Assembly (NCBI RefSeq): GCF_045446075.1
Contig: NZ_JBJJBQ010000013.1
Coordinates: forward strand, 21,220-85,219
Length of the DNA: 64,000 nt
Direction: 5' to 3'
DNA from: Flavisericum labens
GTDB lineage: Bacteria; Bacteroidota; Bacteroidia; Flavobacteriales; Flavobacteriaceae
Shown in pieces: positions 20,433 to 29,104 of the stretch. How positions within the stretch are numbered: the stretch's first letter is position 1; each line of letters begins with the position of its first letter. The position numbers and the translations under genes were made by a program. The notes beneath the pieces are model-generated. The model was not told the DNA's origin. It made no database searches and saw only the letters and a list, made by a program, of their open reading frames with translations.

Positions 20433-20728
20433 TACGTTTTATAAACTTGCTTTCTTTTTTTTAGTTGGCGATCTAAGTCGCTAATGGTCTCCCTAACGGC
20501 CACTTCGTAATTATGCTCCTCTGATGTTGCAAATATTCTGGGACCCGGTAAACTCAATTCTATATTACAAATTTTACCTTTATCATGATGTTTTTCATCT
20601 TTTTTAAAATATACGGTTGCGCCAATTAAAAACTCATATCTATTAAACAATTTTTCTAGTTTTTCTTCAGTGAACGCCGAAAGGGTTTCACTTACATCTA
20701 CATCTACATACTGAATGTTTACTGTCAT
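20429..20728 (-). CDS. Short ribosome hibernation-promoting factor (HPF/RaiA family)
   Basis: 99 residues. The pattern NIQYVDVDVSETLSAFTEEKLEKLFNRYEFLIGATVYFKKDEK, followed by CNIELSLPGPRIFATSEEHNYEVAVRETISDLDRQLKKRK is the beta-alpha-beta-beta-beta-alpha HPF fold. It lacks the C-terminal dimerisation domain of long HPF, so it is the short form, expected to bind the 30S decoding region in slow growth. Convergent with rlmH, itself a ribosome A-site enzyme, with a 4-base overlap of the two 3' ends. Confidence 0.88.
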   Translation of the reverse strand: MTVNIQYVDVDVSETLSAFTEEKLEKLFNRYEFLIGATVYFKKDEKHHDKGKICNIELSLPGPRIFATSEEHNYEVAVRETISDLDRQLKKRKQVYKTY

Positions 20729-20861
20729 AATCTTTTCTTTTTAATGATTAATTATAGTGGTAATATACAAGTTTTTTGAAAAATTCATAGTGATAAAAGT
20801 CATAAAATAAATTAGAAAGCCGAACAGGGTTTCATACTTATGCCAAATGGTTTTTAAATCT

Positions 20862-20869
20862 TATTTTTG
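20862..20869 (+). promoter_or_regulatory. -7 box upstream of rdgB
   Basis: TATTTTTG, matching TAnnTTTG, 20 bases before the ATG at 20890. No clear -33 TTG. Confidence 0.45.
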
Positions 20870-20889
20870 ATATTCATAAAATCATATCT

Positions 20890-21471
20890 ATGGAACTTGT
20901 ATTCGCGACCAACAACAAAAACAAAATAAGTGAAGTTCAAGCTTTAGTACCCAACAACATTAAATTATTAAGCCTAAAAGATATTGGTTGTTTAGAGGAC
21001 ATCCCTGAAACACAAGATACAATTGCAGGCAATGCTATCCAAAAGACTGAATACATAAAGACCCATTACGGCTACGCTTGTTTTGCCGACGACACAGGAC
21101 TTGAAGTTGAAGCTTTAAACGGTGCACCCGGAGTGTATTCCGCAAGGTACGCTGGAGAACAAAAAAATGCCGAAGACAACATGCGGAAATTGCTTTCTGA
21201 ATTAAAAAACACAACCAACAGAACTGCGCAGTTCAAAACTGTTATCGCCCTTCACCTTAATAATGAATTACAAACCTTTGCCGGAATCTGTACCGGAGAA
21301 ATCACAAAAATTAAATATGGTGAGAAAGGATTTGGCTATGACCCCATTTTTAGGCCAAAAGGCTACGAACAGACTTTTGCCCAAATGGATTTAAGCCTAA
21401 AAAATAGTATTGGTCACCGAGGCAAAGCTGTATCGCAATTGGTAAGTTTTTTAAACAGCTCCAAAAAGTAA
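20890..21471 (+). CDS. rdgB: dITP/XTP pyrophosphatase (non-canonical purine NTPase)
   Basis: 193 residues, Ham1/RdgB family, which hydrolyses ITP, dITP and XTP to monophosphates and keeps deaminated purines out of nucleic acid. Visible: FATNNKNKISEVQALVP (nucleotide-binding start), FADDTGLEVEALNGAPGVYSARYAG (active-site block), GEKGFGYDPIF and the C-terminal NSIGHRGKAVSQL. All expected motifs are present at normal length. It precedes relA/spoT by 63 bases and could be co-transcribed with it. Confidence 0.96.
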   Translation: MELVFATNNKNKISEVQALVPNNIKLLSLKDIGCLEDIPETQDTIAGNAIQKTEYIKTHYGYACFADDTGLEVEALNGAPGVYSARYAGEQKNAEDNMRKLLSELKNTTNRTAQFKTVIALHLNNELQTFAGICTGEITKIKYGEKGFGYDPIFRPKGYEQTFAQMDLSLKNSIGHRGKAVSQLVSFLNSSKK

Positions 21472-21534
21472 ACTCCAAACAAAAAACTATAATTAGGTAT
21501 TGCTTGTTAATTTTCTTTATGCTACTTTTAAATT

Positions 21535-23763
21535 ATGATGACAGAGGAATACATTGAAAAAGAAAATGCTGCGATTACCAAAGCTTACAAAGAGCTTTTA
21601 AAAGTTAGCTATACAACCTTAACGGACGACGATAAAAAGCTCATAAGAAAGGCCTTTGAAGTAGCCATGGACGGTCATAAAGATCAGCGCCGTAAATCCG
21701 GAGAAGCGTATATTTTTCATCCATTGGCGGTGGCCAAAATTGTTGCTCAAGAAATTGGTTTGGACGGTACATCAATCGCGGCAGCCCTATTACATGATGT
21801 GGTTGAAGACAGCCCTGATTACGAGGTTAAAGATATCGAAAAACTCTTCGGTAAAACCGTTGCGACTATTGTTGACGGGTTGACCAAAATATCCTCATTG
21901 AGCAAAGAAAAAGACATGGACGTGTCGTTGCAAGCCGAAAACTTCCGAAAAATGCTGCTTACCTTAAACGATGATGTTAGGGTAATCATTATAAAAATCG
22001 CGGACAGGTTACACAATATGCAAACCATGGATTCCATGCGTCCCGACAAACAGATAAAAATCGCATCCGAAACCCTTTATATTTATGCACCTTTAGCGCA
22101 CAGAATAGGTTTATATAATATCAAAACCGAATTGGAAGATCTTGGACTAAAATATACCGAACCCGATGTTTACAACGACATTCTCAGCAAAATAAAGGAA
22201 AGCAAAGACGAACAAGACGCCTATATTGAAAAATTTAGCGCCGTCATACAAAATTCGCTCGACAAGGAAAGTCTTAGTTATACCATAAAAGGACGACCAA
22301 AATCCATTTTCAGCATTAAAAAGAAAATGATGAATCAGGGTGTTTCTTTTGATGAGGTTTACGATAAGTTCGCCATAAGAATCATTTACAAATGTGACGC
22401 CGACCCTCATAACGAAAAGTTCTTGGCCTGGAAAATCTACTCCATTGTTACTGACCATTTCAGGCCCAACCCTATTCGGTTGCGCGATTGGATATCCTCT
22501 CCCAAATCGACAGGATACGAAGCCTTACATATTACCGTTATGGGCCCTAGAGGCCGTTGGGTAGAAGTTCAGATACGAAGCGCACGTATGAACGAAATTG
22601 CCGAAAAGGGCTATGCGGCACACTATAAATATAAACAAAGCAACGAGAAAGAAGATAATCTAGAAACCTGGATAAACCGACTTCAAGAAGCTCTTGAAAA
22701 TCCAGAAACTAATGCGGTAGATTTTGTAGAACAGTTTAAGCTCAACCTATATTCAAAAGAAATATTCGTGTTTACCCCAGCAGGTGATTTAAAATCACTA
22801 CCCAAAGGTGCAACCGCTCTCGATTTTGCCTTTCATATTCATACCGAAGTTGGAATGAAAACCCGTGGCGCCAAGGTCAATAATAAATTGGTTACACTAA
22901 GCCACGAACTTAAAAGTGGCGACCAAGTTGAGATTTTAACAGTCGAAAACGCAAAACCAAATGCCAACTGGCTAGATTATGCTACTACGGCAAGAGCACG
23001 AAGCAAAATAAAATCGGCCTTACGGGAAAACAAAAGAATTATTGGCGAGGACGGAAAAGAATTGTTGCGCCGTAAGCTCAAGCAATTAAAAATAACACTT
23101 GACGAAGAATCCGTCAATGATATGGTAAGATTCTTCAAGCTAAAAACAAGTCTGGATTTATTTTACAGAGTTGGTGTTGGAACTATTGATAATACCTTGA
23201 TTAAAAATTATGCCTCCTCAAGAAGCAATGCTTTCATGACTTTTATCAAGAATCGTATCAACAAAAAAACACCAATTAAAAAAGAGGAGCTTGACAAAGA
23301 AGAAATTACCTTAAAATATGATTCTCTTGTTTTTGGAAAAGAAGAGGAAAAGCTCGACTATAAATTAGCTAATTGCTGCAATCCCATCCCTGGTGATGCC
23401 GTTTTTGGTTTTTTAACCGTTAACGAAGGTATTAAAGTTCATAAAAAAAACTGTCCCAACGCTGTTAGTTTACAGTCCAACTATGCTTACCGTATCATGC
23501 CGGCCAAATGGATAGATTCTACCCAACAGGAATTTCTGGTTAAGATTGTACTTGCTGGAATTGACCACATTGGCCTTGTAAACGATATTACTACTGTGGT
23601 TTCAGAGAATATGCACGTCAATATGAAAAGTGTAAGTTTCGAAAGCCATGACGGATTGTTTTCAGGCAAAATCAATGTTGTTGTAAAAAACAATACCATG
23701 ATCAGGAAGCTTTTGGATAAACTTAAAAAAATTAATGGTATCGATAAGGTTACTAGAGTGTAA
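21535..23763 (+). CDS. relA/spoT: Bifunctional (p)ppGpp synthetase/hydrolase
   Basis: 742 residues, long RSH protein. HD hydrolase domain at about 50-200 with intact catalytic HDVVEDSPDY near residue 87 and FHPLAVA upstream; synthetase domain at about 245-370 (KGRPKSIFSIKKKM, FDEVYDKFAIRII, GYEALHITVMGP, EVQIRSARMNEIAEKGYAAHYKYK); TGS domain near 400-460 (IFVFTPAGDLKSLPKGATALDFAFHIHT); zinc-finger-like CCNPIPGD; C-terminal ACT domain from about 665. With both catalytic sites intact it should make and degrade the stringent alarmone. ATG pair at the start (MMTEEY): either Met may be used. It runs straight into a Fur-family gene. Confidence 0.95.
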   Translation: MMTEEYIEKENAAITKAYKELLKVSYTTLTDDDKKLIRKAFEVAMDGHKDQRRKSGEAYIFHPLAVAKIVAQEIGLDGTSIAAALLHDVVEDSPDYEVKDIEKLFGKTVATIVDGLTKISSLSKEKDMDVSLQAENFRKMLLTLNDDVRVIIIKIADRLHNMQTMDSMRPDKQIKIASETLYIYAPLAHRIGLYNIKTELEDLGLKYTEPDVYNDILSKIKESKDEQDAYIEKFSAVIQNSLDKESLSYTIKGRPKSIFSIKKKMMNQGVSFDEVYDKFAIRIIYKCDADPHNEKFLAWKIYSIVTDHFRPNPIRLRDWISSPKSTGYEALHITVMGPRGRWVEVQIRSARMNEIAEKGYAAHYKYKQSNEKEDNLETWINRLQEALENPETNAVDFVEQFKLNLYSKEIFVFTPAGDLKSLPKGATALDFAFHIHTEVGMKTRGAKVNNKLVTLSHELKSGDQVEILTVENAKPNANWLDYATTARARSKIKSALRENKRIIGEDGKELLRRKLKQLKITLDEESVNDMVRFFKLKTSLDLFYRVGVGTIDNTLIKNYASSRSNAFMTFIKNRINKKTPIKKEELDKEEITLKYDSLVFGKEEEKLDYKLANCCNPIPGDAVFGFLTVNEGIKVHKKNCPNAVSLQSNYAYRIMPAKWIDSTQQEFLVKIVLAGIDHIGLVNDITTVVSENMHVNMKSVSFESHDGLFSGKINVVVKNNTMIRKLLDKLKKINGIDKVTRV

Positions 23764-23771
23764 AAAAAGTG

Positions 23772-23779
23772 TAAATTTG
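23772..23779 (+). promoter_or_regulatory. -7 box upstream of the Fur-family gene
   Basis: TAAATTTG, an exact TAnnTTTG match, starting 8 bases after the relA/spoT stop and 18 bases before the ATG at 23790. It would let the regulator and purA be transcribed separately from relA/spoT. Confidence 0.5.
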
Positions 23780-23789
23780 CCACGAAATT

Positions 23790-24245
23790 ATGGATGCTAA
23801 ACCAGAAAACAAAAATCAAGAGATTGTAAAAAACGTTTTTACTACGTTTCTTGAAGCCAACGGACACCGAAAAACGCCCGAACGCTATGCCATACTGCAA
23901 GAAATCTATAATAACAACGAGCATTTTGACATAGAATCTCTATATCTTAGCATGAAAAACAAAAAATACAGAGTTTCTCGTGCTACGCTTTACAATACCA
24001 TTGAGCTTCTTTTAGAATGTGGTTTAGTAAGAAAACATCAGTTTGGGCAAAATCAAGCACATTACGAAAAGTCTTATTTTGACAGGCAACACGACCATGT
24101 GATACTAACAGACACAGGTGAAGTTATAGAATTTTGCGATCCAAGAATTCAATCCATAAAGAAAACCATCGAAGAAGTTTTCGATATTGAAATTAACAAC
24201 CACTCACTCTATTTCTACGGAAACAGAAAATCAACAAACAAATAA
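23790..24245 (+). CDS. Fur-family metal-responsive repressor
   Basis: 151 residues. Winged-helix part: GHRKTPERYAILQEIYNNNEHFDIESLYLSMKNKKYRVSRATLYNTIELLLECGLVRK, the classic Fur helix with SRATLYNTIELL. Metal-sensing half includes H-x-H in DRQHDHVILTDTGEVIEFCDPRIQ. The CxxC pairs that hold structural zinc in Fur and Zur are absent; only two isolated cysteines remain. Whether it senses iron, zinc, manganese or peroxide cannot be told from this. It sits between relA/spoT (26 bases) and purA (13 bases), so it is probably co-transcribed with purA. Confidence 0.88.
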   Translation: MDAKPENKNQEIVKNVFTTFLEANGHRKTPERYAILQEIYNNNEHFDIESLYLSMKNKKYRVSRATLYNTIELLLECGLVRKHQFGQNQAHYEKSYFDRQHDHVILTDTGEVIEFCDPRIQSIKKTIEEVFDIEINNHSLYFYGNRKSTNK

Positions 24246-24258
24246 CTAATTTTTTACA

Positions 24259-25542
24259 ATGGCAGTAGATTTACTACTAGGACTACAATGGGGAGACGAA
24301 GGCAAAGGTAAAATTGTTGACGTACTAACATCTAACTACAACATTATAGCCCGTTTTCAAGGTGGCCCAAATGCGGGGCACACTTTGGTTTTTAACGGAA
24401 AAAAACACGTATTGCATACCATTCCATCGGGAATTTTTCATGACGATGCTACCAACTTGGTAGGAAATGGTGTGGTAATAGACCCGGTTATTTTTAAAGG
24501 GGAATTGGACAAGCTTGAAGTGCAAGATGTCGATTATAGAAAATCTCTAATGATTTCTCGTAAAGCACACATTATACTACCAACCCACAGATTACTTGAT
24601 GCTGCCAGCGAAGCTTCTAAAGGTAAGTCCAAAATTGGATCTACTTTAAAAGGAATTGGCCCTACTTACATGGACAAAACCGGAAGAAACGGTATTCGCG
24701 TTGGGGATTTAGAACTTAGCGACTGGAAAGAACGCTACAGAAATCTGGCAGATAAGCACGAAAAAATGATTGCATTTTATGGTGTGGATATTGAGTATAA
24801 TTTAAAAGAACTGGAAGATGAGTTTTTTAACGCCATTGAAACATTAAAATCGTTAAAATTCATAGATTCTGAGGAATATATTTACCAAGCGCAAAAATCA
24901 GGAAGAACCATTTTAGCTGAAGGTGCACAAGGCTCTTTATTGGATATTGATTTTGGCACATATCCTTTTGTTACCTCAAGTAACACAACCGCTGCCGGGG
25001 CATGTACAGGTCTGGGTGTTGCACCTAACCAAATCGGTGAAGTGTTCGGTATTTTTAAAGCCTATACCACTAGAGTCGGGTCTGGGCCTTTCCCAACCGA
25101 GTTGTTCGATGAAGATGGCGCGACCATGGCGAAAGTTGGTCATGAATTTGGTGCTACCACAGGCCGCCCAAGACGCTGTGGTTGGTTAGATTTGGTTGCA
25201 TTAAAATATGCTTGCCAGGTTAATGGTGTTACGCAATTAATGATGATGAAAGCTGATGTACTTTCTGGGTTCAAAACCTTAAAAGTATGTACGCAATACA
25301 AATATAAGGGGGAAACCATTTCGCATTTACCTTATAATATAGAGGAAGAAAATGTTGAACCTATTTATTCTAATTTTAGTGGCTGGAAAGAAGATTTAAC
25401 CAGCATGTCTGATGCTTCAGAATTACCAAAAGCGCTAAACGATTACATTGCATTTTTGGAAAAGGAATTGGAAATACCAATTACTATCGTATCTGTTGGT
25501 CCAGACAGAAAACAGACCATATTTAAAAAACAATTAGTTTAA
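24259..25542 (+). CDS. purA: Adenylosuccinate synthetase
   Basis: 427 residues; makes adenylosuccinate from IMP, aspartate and GTP, the first committed step to AMP. Visible: LLGLQWGDEGKGKIVDVL with the P-loop-like GDEGKGK (residues 10-18), RFQGGPNAGHTLV, GIGPTYMDK, EGAQGSLLDIDFGTYPFVTSSNT, GEVFGIFKAYTTRVGSGPFPTEL and TTGRPRRCGWLDLVAL. All catalytic blocks are intact. Followed directly by a strong terminator. Purine synthesis and alarmone metabolism (rdgB, relA/spoT) are neighbours here, which fits a nucleotide-handling cluster. Confidence 0.98.
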   Translation: MAVDLLLGLQWGDEGKGKIVDVLTSNYNIIARFQGGPNAGHTLVFNGKKHVLHTIPSGIFHDDATNLVGNGVVIDPVIFKGELDKLEVQDVDYRKSLMISRKAHIILPTHRLLDAASEASKGKSKIGSTLKGIGPTYMDKTGRNGIRVGDLELSDWKERYRNLADKHEKMIAFYGVDIEYNLKELEDEFFNAIETLKSLKFIDSEEYIYQAQKSGRTILAEGAQGSLLDIDFGTYPFVTSSNTTAAGACTGLGVAPNQIGEVFGIFKAYTTRVGSGPFPTELFDEDGATMAKVGHEFGATTGRPRRCGWLDLVALKYACQVNGVTQLMMMKADVLSGFKTLKVCTQYKYKGETISHLPYNIEEENVEPIYSNFSGWKEDLTSMSDASELPKALNDYIAFLEKELEIPITIVSVGPDRKQTIFKKQLV

Positions 25543-25548
25543 CTAAAT

Positions 25549-25582
25549 AAAAAAGCTCCGAAATGATTCGGAGCTTTTTTTT
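25549..25582. terminator. Terminator after purA, probably bidirectional
   Basis: Stem AAAAAGCTCCGAA / TTCGGAGCTTTTT with a 4-base loop ATGA and further T residues. It lies between the convergent purA and thioredoxin-like genes, with A-run and T-run on either side. Confidence 0.85.
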
Positions 25583-25608
25583 CATATTCATAGTTATAGT
25601 TTGACTAA

Positions 25609-26214
25609 CTAAACTTTAATAGTACACCCTATGGCTTTTGTTTCTTTTTCAGGAACTTCTTCACCGGCCAACAATGCATCTACGGCATCTTCAACATATT
25701 TAGTAGTTACTGCAGAAGCATCTTTGTAGTTATCATCAATAGCTCCAATATACTTAACCACATTTCCTTCATCAGTACTTTGCAGCACAAAAATATGTGG
25801 CGTCTTAGTGGCACCGTATTTAGGGTAAACACTTTGTTTGGCATCAATTAAATAAGGGAAATTAAAACCTTTATCTTCTGCTCTTTGTTTCATGGCATCC
25901 AAATTATCACCAGGCTTCACTTCAACATTATTTGGCATAATGGCAATTACAGGGTAACCTTTGTCTTCATATTTATTATTTAATGCTATTATTCTATCTT
26001 CATATTTAACAGCAAAAGGACATGTATTGCAAGTAAAAGTTACGATAAATCCTTTAGCTTCTTCGTAATCTGATAGCGAAACCATTTTACCATCAATGTT
26101 TTTTAAAGAGAAATCTTCGGCGATATCGCCAATTTTATAACCGTCACTAATGGTAAATGCACTCATTACAACTAAAACAAGCGCTACTGAAAGAATTTTG
26201 ATTGACTTTTTCAT
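25609..26214 (-). CDS. Exported thioredoxin-fold (redoxin) protein
   Basis: 201 residues. Starts with a signal peptide or membrane anchor (KKSIKILSVALVLVVMSAFT). Redoxin domain: GDIAEDFSLKNIDGKMVSLSDYEEAKGFIVTFTCNTCPFAVKYEDRI, with active-site CNTC near residue 62, and YPKYGATKTPHIFVL containing the conserved cis-Pro region. Expected in the periplasm or bound to a membrane, handling thiol-disulfide exchange. It ends in IGCTIKV. It follows the TlpA-like gene by 4 bases and is translated with it. Confidence 0.88.
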   Translation of the reverse strand: MKKSIKILSVALVLVVMSAFTISDGYKIGDIAEDFSLKNIDGKMVSLSDYEEAKGFIVTFTCNTCPFAVKYEDRIIALNNKYEDKGYPVIAIMPNNVEVKPGDNLDAMKQRAEDKGFNFPYLIDAKQSVYPKYGATKTPHIFVLQSTDEGNVVKYIGAIDDNYKDASAVTTKYVEDAVDALLAGEEVPEKETKAIGCTIKV

Positions 26215-26218
26215 AATT

Positions 26219-26764
26219 TTATCTATTTAAAAATGGGTTTAATTTTTCTTTTAATTCTTCATAGGTAAATGACTGCTCATAAAACTCACGCGTATCATTT
26301 TTATAAATTATAGTAGCAGGAATGGAGCCTGACCAGTTTTCACTTACTTTAGGAATCCAGCTATTCATATCTGGGTCATCAAGCGCTACCACCCTACTCT
26401 GCAACTTATTTTCTCGTATAAACGGCATTAACTTCTTCTCATACAAATGCGGAAAATCTAAACTCACCAACAACACCTCTACCTTTTCATTTCTATACTC
26501 AGCATTCAATTTCTCAAAATAAGGCAACTCTTTCACACAAGGTGCACACCAAGTGGCCCAAAAATTTACGACATAGGTATTACCGTCATGTCTGTTCAAG
26601 AACTTCTCAAAACCCTCAAAATCATAAACTTCTAGGTCTAATTTTTTGCTAACAGGTTTCGATTCTGTTTGATTGGGTGTTCTATTAATGGCAGTATCAT
26701 TTTTTTTGTCATTAATACAACTTACCAAAAACAACACGCTAAGCGTTAAAAGTTTTATTTTCAT
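26219..26764 (-). CDS. TlpA-like thioredoxin lipoprotein
   Basis: 181 residues. A lipoprotein signal is seen: hydrophobic LLTLSVLFLVSC with the lipobox cysteine near residue 16. The thioredoxin domain has YVVNFWATWCAPCVKELPYFEKL, with the WCAPC active site, and the cis-Pro segment SIPATIIYKN. Expected to face the periplasm, reducing disulfides (for example in cytochrome c maturation). First gene of a two-gene minus-strand unit with the redoxin above; the pair may work in sequence. Divergent from the MarR-like regulator. Confidence 0.9.
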   Translation of the reverse strand: MKIKLLTLSVLFLVSCINDKKNDTAINRTPNQTESKPVSKKLDLEVYDFEGFEKFLNRHDGNTYVVNFWATWCAPCVKELPYFEKLNAEYRNEKVEVLLVSLDFPHLYEKKLMPFIRENKLQSRVVALDDPDMNSWIPKVSENWSGSIPATIIYKNDTREFYEQSFTYEELKEKLNPFLNR

Positions 26765-26870
26765 ATTTTTAAAATTAAAAATTCCATAAGTTTATTAATG
26801 ATTTTTAACAGTTTTTTATGTTAAAAAAAATCATTAGCTAATTATTCCCATATATTTCCTGCAATTTCCG

Positions 26871-26878
26871 TACATTTG
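26871..26878 (+). promoter_or_regulatory. -7 box upstream of MarR-like gene
   Basis: TACATTTG, an exact TAnnTTTG match, 19 bases before the GTG start at 26898. Confidence 0.5.
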
Positions 26879-26897
26879 TATATACAAGAGTTAACAA

Positions 26898-27359
26898 GTG
26901 AGGATAGAAGACATACTTAAAACAAGCTCTAATCTACCATTGTCAAAAAAAGTTGTTGTTAACCTTTTGTTTACCCATGGTTTGGTTAACGGCAAATTGA
27001 ACATTGTACTCAAACCTTACGATATTTCACTACAACAATTTAATGTACTGAGAATTCTTCGGGGGCAAAAAGGCAAGCCGGTAACATTGGCAATTCTACA
27101 ACAACGCATGATAAACAAAATGAGCAACACTACGCGATTGGTAGATAAACTAGTAAAAAAACAATACGTAAAAAAGACAAAAAACAAACAAAACAAAAGA
27201 AAAATCGATATCACAATAACAAACGAAGGGTTGGATTTTCTTAATGAGGTAGACGGCCTTATTAATAACGCAGAGTTAGATTTAACCAATTCCTTGAACA
27301 ACGATGAAAAGCTCGAACTCATTCGATTATTAGGGAAGTTAAGATTAATAGCAAATTAA
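26898..27359 (+). CDS. MarR-family transcriptional regulator
   Basis: 153 residues beginning with GTG; no ATG suits the domain start. The winged-helix region shows LKPYDISLQQFNVLRILRGQKGKPVTLAILQQRMINKMSNTTRLVDKLVKKQYVKK (recognition helix SNTTRLVDKL), then a basic wing (KTKNKQNKRKIDITITNEG) and a dimerisation helix. DNA-binding repressor or activator of unknown ligand. It lies upstream of the trp leader but has its own terminator; divergent from the thioredoxin pair, which may be its target. Confidence 0.88.
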   Translation: MRIEDILKTSSNLPLSKKVVVNLLFTHGLVNGKLNIVLKPYDISLQQFNVLRILRGQKGKPVTLAILQQRMINKMSNTTRLVDKLVKKQYVKKTKNKQNKRKIDITITNEGLDFLNEVDGLINNAELDLTNSLNNDEKLELIRLLGKLRLIAN

Positions 27360-27389
27360 CCAAGTTCGAGTGCATCCTAATAATCTAGA

Positions 27390-27419
27390 AAAACTGCCAT
27401 TCTCCAATGGTAGTTTTTT
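27390..27419 (+). terminator. Terminator after MarR-like gene
   Basis: Stem AAACTGCCATT / AATGGTAGTTT (one G-U pair) around CTCC, then a T-run. It insulates the trp operon from the regulator. Confidence 0.85.
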
Positions 27420-27442
27420 ATTTGAAAAAAACCGACAATATT

Positions 27443-27473
27443 TTGGGTAATAATTTTTTCATTTCTATATTTG
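27443..27473 (+). promoter_or_regulatory. trp operon promoter
   Basis: TTG at 27443-27445 and TATATTTG at 27466-27473, 20 bases apart, match the Bacteroidota -33/-7 pattern. Transcription would start near 27480, about 13 bases before the leader peptide ATG. Confidence 0.7.
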
Positions 27474-27492
27474 AAGCGTTAAAAACAAAACA

Positions 27493-27540
27493 ATGAATAC
27501 GATTTTAAATAAAACTTGGTGGTGGTGCTTTAGAAACTAA
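27493..27540 (+). CDS. trpL: trp operon leader peptide
   Basis: A 15-residue peptide, MNTILNKTWWWCFRN, ending in TAA at 27538-27540. Three consecutive TGG codons (27517-27525) sit in front of an intrinsic terminator (27586-27618) that ends 23 bases before trpE. This is the architecture of transcription attenuation: when charged Trp-tRNA is scarce the ribosome stalls on the Trp codons and changes the folding of the RNA ahead. The peptide is found by reading the sequence; no homology search was possible. It is too small for usual gene finders. Confidence 0.88.
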   Translation: MNTILNKTWWWCFRN

Positions 27541-27585
27541 AAATTCGTGAAGTAAAACCTAGTATATTTAAAACTAAAAATATTC

Positions 27586-27618
27586 AAAAAGGCTTGTCAA
27601 TTCACGACAAGCCTTTTT
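27586..27618 (+). terminator. trp attenuator terminator
   Basis: Stem AAAAAGGCTTGTC / GACAAGCCTTTTT with a 7-base loop AATTCAC, between leader peptide and trpE. The bases TCGTGAA at 27545-27551, just after the leader stop, can pair with TTCACGA at 27601-27607, which covers most of the loop and the first two bases of the right arm: a candidate antiterminator of 7 bp. Confidence 0.85.
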
Positions 27619-27641
27619 CTTTGTACCGAAATCATTAATTA

Positions 27642-29048
27642 ATGGAAAAATATAGCCTTTATACTCACCATAAAAAAATACTAACCGATACCATTACACC
27701 AGTTACCGTGTATTATAAAATTCGTGACAAATACCCGAACAGTATACTTTTGGAAAGTGGTGACTACCATAGAAACCACAAAAACTTTTCATATATCTGT
27801 TTTAATCCCATTGCGTCTATTAAGGTTGAAAATGAAGTAATATCTCAATCCTTTCCAGATGAAAGCACAACCCGTTTGGAAATAACTGATGAGGTGAATG
27901 TGGTTGACGAAATTTATAATTTCACCAAGCGCTTTGATGCAAAATCGGAAGAAAACTTCAAATTCATCAACAATGGCATTTTTGGCTACACTGCCTACGA
28001 TGCCGTTAGGTATTTTGAAGATATTCAAATAAGCAAAAAAGACAATTCTGTTATTATTCCCGATGTATATTATGCCGTTTACAAAAATATTATAGCTATA
28101 AACCATTTTAAAAATGAGGCTTACATATTTGCACATTGTTATGATGACAACGAAAATAATATTGATGAAATTGATAAACTCATCAACATCCAAAATTTTG
28201 CCTCATATAATTTCAACACCAAAGGCGATATTGATTCTAACTTATCCGATGATGAATTTAAAGAAAATGTTGAACTAGCTAGAAAGCACTGCCACCGAGG
28301 TGATGTGTTTCAATTGGTACTATCCAGACGTTTTTCACAAGAATTTACTGGAGACGATTTTAATGTTTATCGTGCCTTACGAAGCGTAAACCCTTCCCCC
28401 TACTTATTCTATTTTGATTATGGGGATTTTAAAATTTTTGGAAGTTCGCCTGAAGCACAACTTATTGTTAGCGATAGTTTGGCAGAAATTCACCCCATTG
28501 CAGGCACATTTAAACGCACCGGTGATGACCAACAAGACGCCGTTTTAGCCGAAAAGTTAAAAAACGACGATAAAGAAAATGCGGAACACGTTATGCTTGT
28601 AGATTTAGCAAGAAACGACTTAAGCCGCCATGGCAGCCAGGTGAAAGTTGAAACGTATCGCGAAGTTCAGTTTTTTTCGCATGTTATTCATTTGGTAAGT
28701 AAAGTTACGGGACAAAAACACGACACTACTTCTACGATGCAGGTTGTAGCAGATACTTTTCCTGCAGGAACTTTAAGTGGTGCACCAAAACATATGGCTA
28801 TGCAACTCATTGAAAAATATGAAAAAACAAGTCGTGGTTATTACGGTGGCGCCATAGGTTTTATGGATTTTGATGGTAATTTTAACCACGCCATTATGAT
28901 TAGAACCTTCTTAAGTAAAGATTACAAATTGAATTGGCAAGCTGGTGCAGGTATGGTTTCAAAATCAAACCAAGAAAATGAATTGCAGGAGGTATACAAT
29001 AAGTTAGGAGCATTAACCAAAGCTATCAAATTAGCAGAAGATATATGA
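27642..29048 (+). CDS. trpE: Anthranilate synthase component I
   Basis: 468 residues. Makes anthranilate from chorismate with ammonia supplied by TrpG. The feedback site motif ILLESGDYH (residues about 31-40) with LLES is kept, so Trp inhibition is likely. Chorismate-binding half: FQLVLSRRFSQEF, RSVNPSPYLFYFDYGDFKIFGSSPEAQL, HPIAGTFKRTGD, ENAEHVMLVDLARNDLSRHG, FPAGTLSGAPKHMAMQLI, YYGGAIGFMDFDGNFNHAIMIRT. First structural gene of the trp operon, directly behind the attenuator. A repeat-bearing spacer separates it from trpG. Confidence 0.97.
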   Translation: MEKYSLYTHHKKILTDTITPVTVYYKIRDKYPNSILLESGDYHRNHKNFSYICFNPIASIKVENEVISQSFPDESTTRLEITDEVNVVDEIYNFTKRFDAKSEENFKFINNGIFGYTAYDAVRYFEDIQISKKDNSVIIPDVYYAVYKNIIAINHFKNEAYIFAHCYDDNENNIDEIDKLINIQNFASYNFNTKGDIDSNLSDDEFKENVELARKHCHRGDVFQLVLSRRFSQEFTGDDFNVYRALRSVNPSPYLFYFDYGDFKIFGSSPEAQLIVSDSLAEIHPIAGTFKRTGDDQQDAVLAEKLKNDDKENAEHVMLVDLARNDLSRHGSQVKVETYREVQFFSHVIHLVSKVTGQKHDTTSTMQVVADTFPAGTLSGAPKHMAMQLIEKYEKTSRGYYGGAIGFMDFDGNFNHAIMIRTFLSKDYKLNWQAGAGMVSKSNQENELQEVYNKLGALTKAIKLAEDI

Positions 29049-29104
29049 GTTTAGAAAATTAATAAATGTTTAATTTAGAAAAACAATTAAGTAAAAAGTA
29101 AAGC

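Noticed and set aside
24923..25189. Open frame of 88 residues inside purA
   Set aside because: Out-of-frame shadow of a fully conserved gene, no start signal, no domain.
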